Assembly: GCA_003249225.1 (NCBI GenBank)
Contig: QKJQ01000012.1
Location: 124,001-188,000, forward strand
From: Clostridia bacterium
GTDB taxonomy: Bacteria > Bacillota > Clostridia > Lachnospirales > Lachnospiraceae
DNA: 64,000 nucleotides
Reading direction: 5' to 3'
This document shows, piece after piece, positions 42,790 to 51,676 of this stretch (the stretch's first letter is position 1; the number at the start of each line of letters is the position of its first letter). Under the pieces are notes generated by a model, which saw nothing but the letters and a program-made list of their open reading frames with translations, was not told the DNA's origin and did not search any database. A program made the position numbers and the translations under genes.

Positions 42790-42813
42790 AAGAATTTGTT
42801 TGACAAGTAAGCA

Positions 42814-43047
42814 TTATGCTACAGTGTACTTACTTAATACTGCTAAAACAGTATCCATTTCTTCGTCACCATGAATGTTCAAATCGATTGGTTTTGATAA
42901 ATCAAGGCTGAATATCCCCATGATTGACTTTGCGTCAATTACATATCTGCCGGAAACTAAATCGAAATCAGCATCAAATTTTGTGATATCATTCACAAAG
43001 GCTTTCACCTTATCAATTGAATTAAGTGAGATTTTAATTGTCTTCAT
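42814..43047 (-). CDS. HPr-like protein (PTS HPr family) lacking the catalytic His
   Basis: MKTIKISLNSIDKVKAFVNDITKFDADFDLVSGRYVIDAKSIMGIFSLDLSKPIDLNIHGDEEMDTVLAVLSKYTVA; KSIMG regulatory-Ser motif present. Confidence 0.82.
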   Translation of the reverse strand: MKTIKISLNSIDKVKAFVNDITKFDADFDLVSGRYVIDAKSIMGIFSLDLSKPIDLNIHGDEEMDTVLAVLSKYTVA

Positions 43048-43299
43048 ATAAAATTCCTCCTTCTCATCCTGTCAGATTGCTTCTACAGTTTATCTTGCGA
43101 CTGAACATAAAACTGACATACATTTTATGTATTGTGAAACCAGATGTTTTCTGTATTGCATCTAGCTACATACTACCGTTTCAAGCAAAAAAAGTCAATA
43201 TAAAAAGTTTACAAAATATCTCTTGAGATTCTATAGTATTTGCTACATGGTATGCATAAAAAGAAGATGAGAACAAGAAAAATGAAAGAAAGGTAAGAT

Positions 43300-44661
43300 A
43301 TGTTGTCTAAAAATACATTTATACCGGATAAAATGTCCGTTGCTTTTTTAAACCTAGGCTGTAAAGTGAACGCTTATGAAACCGAAGCCATGGTCGAATT
43401 ATGCCGAAATGCCGGCTTCACAATTGTTGAATTTCATGAAATCGCAGATATCTATGTCATAAATACCTGCACAGTAACTAATATTGCTGACCGGAAATCA
43501 AGACAAATGCTTCATAAGGCGAAGCACCGCAATCCAAATGCCTGCGTTGTAGCGGTAGGCTGCTATGCACAGGAATCAAAAGAGGTTCTGGAAAATGATG
43601 ATACCGTAGATATTATCATTGGCAACAATCATAAAAATGACTTAATTAACAGGTTACGGCTGTTTTATGAAGGAGAAGAGTCTACGATTGTAGAAAGCAT
43701 TTCCATGCAGACTGATTATGAGGACCTCCATGTCGGTGCTGTCAGTGAAAAGACCAGAGCCTATATAAAAATACAGGATGGCTGTAGTCAGTTCTGCAGT
43801 TATTGTATCATTCCTTATACAAGAGGCAGGATTCGAAGCAGGGAAGCAGCGGAAGTTACACAAGAAGTGAAAAAGCTGGTCTCACTTGGATATAAAGAGA
43901 TTGTTCTGACAGGCATTCATCTATCTTCTTATGGATTAAAAAAGCCAGGTGATGATCTTGATGGTGGCCCATTGGCAGAATTGATCTTGGAGCTTGACAG
44001 AATACATGGGCTGGAACGTATTCGTCTCGGATCGTTGGAACCAAGAATAATAAAAGAAGAATTTGTAAGTCTGATAGCAGCGAGCCATAAGCTTTGTCCG
44101 CATTTTCATCTCTCCATGCAAAGCGGTTGCGATGAAACCCTTCTGCGCATGAACCGCAAATATACTTCAAAACAGTATGAAGATGCCTGCACGTTGCTTC
44201 GAACGTACTTTGAAGCCCCTGCACTGACAACGGATGTTATCGTAGGTTTCCCGGGGGAGACTAACGAAGAATTTGAAAAGACCTGTGATTTTGTTAAAAA
44301 GATCGGGTTTGCACAAATGCATGTATTTAAGTACTCAAAACGGAAAGGAACAAAAGCGGAAAGTATGCCGGATCAGGTTCCGGATCAGGTGAAGCAGCAG
44401 CGAAGCGAAACGTTGCTGGCGATTGAAAAAGAGCTTCGTCTGGATTACCAGATAAGCTTCGCCGGAAAGAAAACAACCATTCTTGCAGAGGATACGAGCA
44501 TTGTCGATGGAAAAGAGTTTGCTTCCGGTTATAATGAACGATATGTACGCTTTTTGGTTGAATCAGAAAGAGATTTATCCAACACACTGATTACAGGTAC
44601 AGCAGAACTTTATCAGGGAGAACATCTGCGCCTTGTGGACTGGTCCATGCCACAGAACTAA
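43300..44661 (+). CDS. mtaB: tRNA N6-threonylcarbamoyladenosine methylthiotransferase (start 43300 or 43333)
   Basis: VAFLNLGCKVNAYETEAM...VINTCTVTNIADRKSRQMLHKAKHRNP...IKIQDGCSQFCSYCIIPYTRGRIRSR. Confidence 0.95.
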   Translation: MLSKNTFIPDKMSVAFLNLGCKVNAYETEAMVELCRNAGFTIVEFHEIADIYVINTCTVTNIADRKSRQMLHKAKHRNPNACVVAVGCYAQESKEVLENDDTVDIIIGNNHKNDLINRLRLFYEGEESTIVESISMQTDYEDLHVGAVSEKTRAYIKIQDGCSQFCSYCIIPYTRGRIRSREAAEVTQEVKKLVSLGYKEIVLTGIHLSSYGLKKPGDDLDGGPLAELILELDRIHGLERIRLGSLEPRIIKEEFVSLIAASHKLCPHFHLSMQSGCDETLLRMNRKYTSKQYEDACTLLRTYFEAPALTTDVIVGFPGETNEEFEKTCDFVKKIGFAQMHVFKYSKRKGTKAESMPDQVPDQVKQQRSETLLAIEKELRLDYQISFAGKKTTILAEDTSIVDGKEFASGYNERYVRFLVESERDLSNTLITGTAELYQGEHLRLVDWSMPQN

Positions 44662-44836
44662 AATGCAATGTTTTGTGAGTCTGAGATTGTGTGAAATTTT
44701 TTTGAAAATTGGATTAGTCGTACAGAAATAGGGATATTGTCGCTTAATATACAGAAATAATACAAAATATTCGATTGCTATTTTTAGGCATATAGTTTAA
44801 AATGAGCTATACGAACAAAAAGAGGGGCGTGATGTT

Positions 44837-45097
44837 ATGCATGAGTTGACGCATACACAGTATTTTAAAGTTCAGAAAGACAACGAACCCGATGTAAAAG
44901 AGATCATTGATACTGTTTATCTGGCGCTGACAGAAAAGGGCTACAATCCGGTTAATCAAATGGTAGGTTATGTAATGTCAGGAGATCCGACTTATATAAC
45001 GAATCATATGGGTGCAAGAAGCCTGATCATGAAAGTCGAGCGCGATGAGATAATCGAGGAACTTCTCAAAGCTTATATCGAAGATCATTTGAAATGA
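44837..45097 (+). CDS. IreB family regulatory phosphoprotein
   Basis: [64 protein letters not shown]. Confidence 0.93.
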   Translation: MHELTHTQYFKVQKDNEPDVKEIIDTVYLALTEKGYNPVNQMVGYVMSGDPTYITNHMGARSLIMKVERDEIIEELLKAYIEDHLK

Positions 45098-45187
45098 TGG
45101 CTCCTTATAAAGATATAAAAGTATAAGGATGACACGGTACAATTGATCGGTTAGTTAAAGAATTTATTATGAGTGGATGGTTAAGAA

Positions 45188-45643
45188 ATGAGAATAATGG
45201 GACTCGATTACGGATCAATGACAGTAGGGGTTGCTGTCAGCGATGAACTTTTGTTGACTGCACAAGGGATAGAGGTTATCCGCAGAAAGCAGGAAACTAA
45301 GCTGAGGCAGACGTATGCCAGAATTGAAGAATTGATTGTTGAATATAAGGTGGAGCTGATTGTATTGGGATATCCGAAGAATATGGACAATACAATTGGT
45401 TCACGTGCGGAAAAATCTGAAGAATTTGCTGCAGCAATCAGACGGAGAACAGGACTTGAAGTCATACTATGGGATGAGCGTTTAACAACCGTTGCAGCCC
45501 ACCGTGTGCTGGATGCAGCAAATCTTGGATATAAAAAGAAAGCAGAGGTTGTTGATAAACTCGCAGCAGTCTTTATCCTGGAGAGCTATCTTGATTTTCG
45601 GAATAATCAGGTAAAGCTGAATAGTAAGGATACAGAAGGGTAA
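45188..45643 (+). CDS. ruvX: Holliday junction resolvase-like / pre-16S rRNA nuclease (YqgF)
   Basis: [31 protein letters not shown]...[22 protein letters not shown]...[15 protein letters not shown]. Confidence 0.95.
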   Translation: MRIMGLDYGSMTVGVAVSDELLLTAQGIEVIRRKQETKLRQTYARIEELIVEYKVELIVLGYPKNMDNTIGSRAEKSEEFAAAIRRRTGLEVILWDERLTTVAAHRVLDAANLGYKKKAEVVDKLAAVFILESYLDFRNNQVKLNSKDTEG

Positions 45644-45673
45644 AGCATATAGTTAGAATTGAGGTAATAAGGA

Positions 45674-45952
45674 ATGGAGAAAGCAGGAAATCAGATAACA
45701 TTTCTGACAGAGGATAATGAAGAAGTTTTGTTCAGTGTTGTTGAACAAACTATGCTCAATGGATGTAATTATCTATTGGTTACAGAAGAAACAGAAGATG
45801 GTAATGACGAAGAGGCAGATGCACTGATTTTGAAAGAAACTTCGGAACCAAATGCAAAAGAGGCTGTTTACGAAATCGTAGAAGATGAAACAGAACTGCA
45901 GGCACTGGCAGATGTATTTGCAGAGCTGCTGGAAGATACGGAGATAATATAG
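45674..45952 (+). CDS. DUF1292 domain protein
   Basis: ITFLTEDNEEVLFSVVEQTMLNGCNYLLVTEE; acidic; B. subtilis yrzB position. Confidence 0.85.
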   Translation: MEKAGNQITFLTEDNEEVLFSVVEQTMLNGCNYLLVTEETEDGNDEEADALILKETSEPNAKEAVYEIVEDETELQALADVFAELLEDTEII

Positions 45953-46102
45953 AGAGTTACGATAAAGTATTGCAAAACGTGCTGGCTGTTATGTCAGCAT
46001 CTGTTTTATATTTTCCTTTGAATAATTTTTAATTAACATAAAGAGATTAAAAGTTAATAATATGACACAATAAAGCTAAGAAGTTAACAAGTAGGTGATA
46101 AT

Positions 46103-46576
46103 GTGACTGGTATGCAGGATGATTTCACAGAGTTATTGCGAAATAACGGGTTGAAAGTGACAAAACAGCGAATAGCGATTCTTGAGGCAATGGAGAGTAA
46201 GCCGGGAGAACATCTTACGGCGGAAGAAATCTTCGATTATGTGAAACCAAGATATAAAGAGATCGGATTGGCAACGGTTTATCGTACAATCCAGCTTTAT
46301 GCTGAGCTTGGACTGGTAGACCGCCTGAATCTGGATGACGGATATACCCGGTATGAGATCGGGCAATCCATGAATACGCTGTCAGACCAACATCACCATC
46401 ATCATCTGATTTGTTCGGAATGCGGACAGGTTGCTGCTTTTCAAGGCGATCTTTTAGAGACACTTGAACAGCGGATTTTAGAGTCTATTGGTTTTTTGGT
46501 TGAGGATCATGAAGTTAAACTTTACGGGATCTGTAAGGAATGCAGAGAGAAACGCTGTAAAGATGAGAATTATTGA
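46103..46576 (+). CDS. Fur family transcriptional regulator
   Basis: LRNNGLKVTKQRIAILEAMESKPGEHLTAEEIFDYVKPRYKEIGLATVYRTIQLYAELGLV...HHHHLICSECGQV...CKECREKRC. Confidence 0.94.
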   Translation: MTGMQDDFTELLRNNGLKVTKQRIAILEAMESKPGEHLTAEEIFDYVKPRYKEIGLATVYRTIQLYAELGLVDRLNLDDGYTRYEIGQSMNTLSDQHHHHHLICSECGQVAAFQGDLLETLEQRILESIGFLVEDHEVKLYGICKECREKRCKDENY

Positions 46577-46642
46577 TTGTTACTGGAACATTCCGACATC
46601 ATTTGATGCTTGTTGCACTTCTTCGAAAACCGGAGGTGCGGA

Positions 46643-48439
46643 TTGAGAAAGAGAAATAAGAATATAAGCAATAACGAAGCAACAGAAGAAACAGTTGCTT
46701 CTAACGTGCTGTTCGAAAAGAACAAAAAGAATAATTTTTACAAAGCAAAAGGCAGAACAGGGAACAAAAAGAAAACACCGGCAGAAGACGGTGTAAAAAT
46801 CATACCGCTTGGCGGACTGGAACAGATCGGACTGAATATAACGGTCATCGAGTACCAGGACAGCATTCTGGTCGTTGACTGCGGTCTTGCGTTTCCGGCG
46901 GATGAAATGCTAGGAATTGACCTTGTAATACCGGATGTTACTTATTTACGTGACAACATCGAGAAGGTAAAAGGTTTTGTCATAACCCATGGACATGATG
47001 ACCACATCGGAGCCCTTCCTTACATCTTAAAAGAGATCAATGTACCGGTCTATGCTACAAAGCTGACCATAGGTATCATTGAGAATAAGCTAAAAGAGCA
47101 TAATATGCTTAAAACAACCAAACGTAAGGTTGTGAAGTATGGTCAGTCGATTAATCTTGGCTGTTTTCGTGTAGAATTCCTTCGTATCAATCATAGCATA
47201 GCAGATGCAGCAGCTCTGGCTATCTTTACCCCAAAGGGATTGATTGTTCATACCGGCGATTTTAAAGTGGATTATACGCCTGTTTATGGAGAAACTATCG
47301 ATCTTCAGCGCTTTGGAGAGCTTGGGAAAAAAGGTGTGCTGGCGCTTCTATGTGACAGTACAAATGTTATGAGACCCGGATTTACAATGTCAGAAAGTAC
47401 GGTAGGCAAGACCTTTGATGCATTGTTTGCAGAGAATACAAGCCATCGTATCATTGTAGCGACTTTTGCTTCGAATGTTGACCGTGTACAGCAGGTCATA
47501 AATTCAGCTGTTAAATATGGCAGAAAAGTAGTGATTGAAGGAAGAAGTATGCTGAACATCATGGCAACAGCTTCAACGCTGGGATATATAACGTATCCGG
47601 AAGATCTTTTGATCGATATGGAAAACATGAAGAATTACCCACCGGAACAGGTCGTGTTGATTACAACAGGAAGCCAGGGAGAAGAGATGGCAGCACTGTC
47701 CCGTATGGCAGCTTCCATACATAAAAAGGTAACAATCTCTCAGGGGGATACAGTAATAATCAGTGCTACCCCGATACCGGGAAACGAAAAGAATGTTTCA
47801 AAAGTCATCAATGAGCTTTCTGTAAAGGGTGCAAAGGTCATTTATCAGGATACCCATGTATCCGGTCATGCCTGCCAGGAAGAGATCAAGCTGATCTATT
47901 CACTTATAAAACCAAAGTACGCAATTCCGGTCCACGGCGAATTCAGACATCTGATCGCACATGCAGAGCTTGCATGTAAGATGGGAGTAGCAAAAGAAAA
48001 TATATTTATCCTGACCGCCGGAGATGTTCTTGAATTAACACAACAGGATGCCGGTGTTACAGATACGATACAGCTGCAGGAAGTCCTTGTTGACGGATTA
48101 GGTGTCGGCGATATTGGAAATGTTGTCCTAAGAGACCGACAGCTGCTTTCGGAAAATGGACTATTGGTCGTAACGCTTGCCATGATACGGGAAACCAATG
48201 AAATCATATCCGGACCAAGTATTGTGACAAGAGGCTTTGTGTATGTAAGAGAATCAGATGGTTTACTGACAGAGGCTTCGGATGTTGTACGGGCAGCCAT
48301 TGAACGATGCAATAAAAAGAATATGACGGACTGGATGAAAATGAAGAATGAGATCAGGGATTCTTTGAGTGAATTCTTCTGGAAGAAAATGAAACGCAAA
48401 CCAATTATTCTCCCCGTAATCATGGAAGTTGAGGAGTAA
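46643..48439 (+). CDS. ribonuclease J (likely TTG start)
   Basis: KIIPLGGLEQIGLNITVIEYQDSILVVDCGLAFPADEMLGIDLVIPDVTYL...FVITHGHDDHIGALPYIL...; CGGAGGTGCGGA-TTG. Confidence 0.94.
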   Translation: MRKRNKNISNNEATEETVASNVLFEKNKKNNFYKAKGRTGNKKKTPAEDGVKIIPLGGLEQIGLNITVIEYQDSILVVDCGLAFPADEMLGIDLVIPDVTYLRDNIEKVKGFVITHGHDDHIGALPYILKEINVPVYATKLTIGIIENKLKEHNMLKTTKRKVVKYGQSINLGCFRVEFLRINHSIADAAALAIFTPKGLIVHTGDFKVDYTPVYGETIDLQRFGELGKKGVLALLCDSTNVMRPGFTMSESTVGKTFDALFAENTSHRIIVATFASNVDRVQQVINSAVKYGRKVVIEGRSMLNIMATASTLGYITYPEDLLIDMENMKNYPPEQVVLITTGSQGEEMAALSRMAASIHKKVTISQGDTVIISATPIPGNEKNVSKVINELSVKGAKVIYQDTHVSGHACQEEIKLIYSLIKPKYAIPVHGEFRHLIAHAELACKMGVAKENIFILTAGDVLELTQQDAGVTDTIQLQEVLVDGLGVGDIGNVVLRDRQLLSENGLLVVTLAMIRETNEIISGPSIVTRGFVYVRESDGLLTEASDVVRAAIERCNKKNMTDWMKMKNEIRDSLSEFFWKKMKRKPIILPVIMEVEE

Positions 48440-48461
48440 GGAAAAGCAGAACGGAGTATTT

Positions 48462-48887
48462 ATGGCAAAAAAGAGTAGTGCAACAAGAATAGTATTAAAG
48501 TTTACAGGTACTTTACTGCAGCTGTTCCTGAATATTATTCTATATACAGCAATTGTGTTACTGGTTGTTAAAGGCGGACAGGAAGCTTATACTGTCTCCT
48601 ATCAGATTTTTGGCTCAGCTCCCATGGAGACAGAACCCGGACATACGGTAAATCTGGAAATTCTGGATGGAGAGTCCGATTATAACATTGCAAGTAAATT
48701 GTATGTAAGTAAAATGATACCAAGCAAATATTCCTTTTTCATAAAAACAAAACTGACTGGGTCCGAAATAATGCCTGGAACCTACGAGCTGAACACATCA
48801 ATGGATTATGACGCTATTCTGAATATGATAACAAACGTTGAAAACTCTATTGAAGAGGTGAAGTCAGTCGAGGATGTAAGTCCATAA
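48462..48887 (+). CDS. short MltG/YceG-like membrane protein without catalytic domain
   Basis: N-terminal TM (LFLNIILYTAIVLLVVKGG), LysM-like segment VNLEILDGESDYNIASKLYVSKMIPSKYSFF...GSEIMPGTYELNTSMDYDAILNMI; ends before the YceG catalytic core. Confidence 0.68.
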   Translation: MAKKSSATRIVLKFTGTLLQLFLNIILYTAIVLLVVKGGQEAYTVSYQIFGSAPMETEPGHTVNLEILDGESDYNIASKLYVSKMIPSKYSFFIKTKLTGSEIMPGTYELNTSMDYDAILNMITNVENSIEEVKSVEDVSP

Positions 48888-48908
48888 TATTAGGTAAGGC
48901 GGAATAAA

Positions 48909-49550
48909 ATGATTATCAATGAACATGTCAGGGATTATATAAATTCAATGGAACACGATCTTCCGGAAGAACTCGATTCTTTGGAAAGACGCTTGCTGGT
49001 ACGAAAAGTGCCGATTATTCGCAAGGAAGCTCAGGCGCTTTTACGGTTCATGCTTCAGGTCCAACGACCAAAGCGTATTCTGGAAATTGGAACGGCAGAA
49101 GGATTTTCCTGTGTATTCATGAGTGAATACATGCCGTTGGAGTGTACGATAACAACAATAGAAAAAGTTCCTATGCGGATCGAACAGGCAAGCATAAATC
49201 TTAGCAAAGCAAAAAGAGCTGACGCTATAACTTTTTTAAAGGGAGAAGCACAGGATGTACTGGAAAATCTGCAGGGAGAATATGATTTTATATTTCTTGA
49301 TGCAGCGAAGGCACAGTATATGAATTTTTTACCGGAGCTACTCAGACTGTTACAAAAGGGCGGCATGCTGATTACGGATAATGTACTGCAGGAAGGCAGC
49401 ATTGCAAAATCAAAATTCAGCATCGAGCGAAGAGACCGGACCATTCATATGCGAATGAGAGAATATCTTTATACACTGACACATGAATCAAGTCTGGATA
49501 CTGTAATCTTGCCGGTAGGTGACGGGATGGCTCTTTCGGTAAAGCTGTAA
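48909..49550 (+). CDS. trmR: O-methyltransferase, TrmR-like (tRNA 5-hydroxyuridine methyltransferase)
   Basis: RILEIGTAEGFSCVFMSEY...YDFIFLDAAKAQYMNFLPELLRLLQKGGMLITDNVLQEG; adjacent U32 gene as in yrrM-yrrN. Confidence 0.85.
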   Translation: MIINEHVRDYINSMEHDLPEELDSLERRLLVRKVPIIRKEAQALLRFMLQVQRPKRILEIGTAEGFSCVFMSEYMPLECTITTIEKVPMRIEQASINLSKAKRADAITFLKGEAQDVLENLQGEYDFIFLDAAKAQYMNFLPELLRLLQKGGMLITDNVLQEGSIAKSKFSIERRDRTIHMRMREYLYTLTHESSLDTVILPVGDGMALSVKL

Positions 49551-49610
49551 AAAGGTTGAAACATTCGATCAAGCCTGCAAGGCGCAGTTTATGCGCGGGA
49601 ATGGAGATAA

Positions 49611-50843
49611 ATGAGCAGAGATATTAGTAAGAAACCGGAACTGTTGATTCCAGCAAGTAGTTTGGAAGTGCTGAAGACAGCAGTTTCTTTTGGTGCAGAT
49701 GCCGTCTACATTGGCGGTGAAATGTATGGACTTCGTGCAAAAGCCAAGAATTTTTCCATGGAGGAAATGAAAGAGGGAATTGAATATGCCCATCTTCATG
49801 GCAAAAAAGTATATGTGACAGCCAATATAACAGCACATAACCGTGATCTTGCAGGTGTACGTAAGTATTTTTCTGAACTTGGGACCATAAGACCGGATGC
49901 CTTGATCATATCAGATCCGGGTGTATTTACCATAGCAAGAGAAGTGCTGCCGGATATGGAAATCCATATTAGTACACAGGCCAATAATGTAAACTATCTG
50001 ACTTATCGCTTCTGGGGGAATTTGGGAGCAAAACGTGTAGTATCGGCAAGAGAACTGTCATTGGAAGAGATTAGAGAATTGAGGGACAATATTCCGGAAG
50101 ATCTTGAGATTGAAAGCTTTGTTCATGGAGCAATGTGCATTTCACATTCCGGACGTTGCCTGCTCAGCAATTATATGACAGGGCGGGATGCCAATCTTGG
50201 TGCCTGCACACACCCATGCCGCTGGAAATACTATGTAGTAGAAGAAAAACGTCCCGGTGAATATATGCCGGTAGAAGAGAATGAGAACGGTACGTATATC
50301 TTTAATTCCAAAGATCTGTGTATGATCACATTCCTGCCGGAAATGGTGAATGCCGGAATAGACAGTTTTAAAGTGGAAGGACGTATGAAGACTGCACTTT
50401 ATGTGGCTGTTGTGACCAGAGTGTACCGGGAAGCAATTGATGATTACTATACGTCACCAAAACTTTATGAAAGCAAAAAAGAATATTATCAAAAGGAAAT
50501 ATCGACTTGTACGCACAGACAGTTCTCTACCGGATTTTATTTTGGAAAACCGACCGAAGAGGGACAGCTGTACGAGGATAATGTATATGAAAAAGAAGCC
50601 GTATATCTTGGAAGAGTACAGGATATTACTGAAAATGGACTTTGTCAGATGGAGCAGAAAAATAAATTTTTTGTAGGTGATACAGTAGAAATCATGCATC
50701 CGTTTGCACCGATTCGATCTGTTACGGTCAAAGCCATGTATAACGAAGAAATGGAACCAGTCGACAGTTGCCCACATGCAAGACAGATCCTATATGTGGA
50801 TTTTGGTGAACCGCTTGCTGTCGATGATATAATCAGAAAGTAA
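49611..50843 (+). CDS. peptidase U32 family protein (TrhP-like tRNA hydroxylation)
   Basis: PELLIPASSLEVLKTAVSFGADAVYIGGEMYGLRAKAKNFS...ESFVHGAMCISHSGRCLLSNYMTGRDANLGACTHPCRWKY. Confidence 0.92.
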   Translation: MSRDISKKPELLIPASSLEVLKTAVSFGADAVYIGGEMYGLRAKAKNFSMEEMKEGIEYAHLHGKKVYVTANITAHNRDLAGVRKYFSELGTIRPDALIISDPGVFTIAREVLPDMEIHISTQANNVNYLTYRFWGNLGAKRVVSARELSLEEIRELRDNIPEDLEIESFVHGAMCISHSGRCLLSNYMTGRDANLGACTHPCRWKYYVVEEKRPGEYMPVEENENGTYIFNSKDLCMITFLPEMVNAGIDSFKVEGRMKTALYVAVVTRVYREAIDDYYTSPKLYESKKEYYQKEISTCTHRQFSTGFYFGKPTEEGQLYEDNVYEKEAVYLGRVQDITENGLCQMEQKNKFFVGDTVEIMHPFAPIRSVTVKAMYNEEMEPVDSCPHARQILYVDFGEPLAVDDIIRK

Positions 50844-50870
50844 AAAAGTGTTGCATATTATAGATAAAAG

Positions 50871-50905
50871 AGCTTTACTTCATTTCCTGAAGTAAAGCTT
50901 TATTG
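50871..50905 (+). terminator. terminator between U32 gene and convergent DUF212 gene
   Basis: AGCTTTACTTCA-tttcc-TGAAGTAAAGCT. Confidence 0.8.
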
Positions 50906-50950
50906 ATAGAGTGAAGGCAGTAAGATGGCAAAGTATCCCGCATTCTTTAA

Positions 50951-51421
50951 TCAGAAAAATACAATTGCTATAAGAATTCCAAGAACTGATCCGATAACAA
51001 CCTGCAATGGGGTATGTCCGACCAGTTCTTTTAATTTTGGCATAGAGACATTCGCATCATGTGGAAAATGTTCGGTCAGTATATTCAATATAGTCGCCTG
51101 CTTACCGGTCTCGAGACGAACACCTCTGGCATCATGGATTACTATGGCAGTCAGGACAAGGGAAATGGCAAACTGAAAAGAATTAATGCCATACTGCAGA
51201 TAGCTGCCTGTCGTCAATGCACATACCGTAGCTGCATGGGAACTTGGCATACCACCGGCACCGACCATTCTCTCCAGACGGAATTCTTTGTTGATAATGA
51301 GATATAATACCATCTTGATGAACTGTGCTATGAACCATCCAAGGAAGGCTACAACTAAGATTCGGTTTGCTAGTATCTCTGTCCAGATTTCGTACATGTT
51401 ATCCTCTGTTCCTGCGCTCAA
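50951..51421 (-). CDS. divergent PAP2 family protein (DUF212)
   Basis: AFLGWFIAQFIKMVLYL...GAGGMPSSHAATVCALTTG...VIHDARGVRLETGKQATILN. Confidence 0.9.
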   Translation of the reverse strand: MSAGTEDNMYEIWTEILANRILVVAFLGWFIAQFIKMVLYLIINKEFRLERMVGAGGMPSSHAATVCALTTGSYLQYGINSFQFAISLVLTAIVIHDARGVRLETGKQATILNILTEHFPHDANVSMPKLKELVGHTPLQVVIGSVLGILIAIVFF

Positions 51422-51676
51422 TTACGCATTTTTGTTAGAAAAACCGGGGATGCAAGCAGTCCAGGAAGCTGTTGTATGCATCATAATATAATAATACACG
51501 GTCGGTCAGGATAACGCAATAGTTGAATTTTTAAGCTTTTGAAATAAAAAGTTTAAGAATGTCTTACGATGAAATTTACAGTGTTTTGGGAAAATAATAG
51601 TACAAACATATGTCCTGTTATGCTATACTGAATAGGCAAAAACTGTATTACTATAATACATCGGAGGACATTTTTT

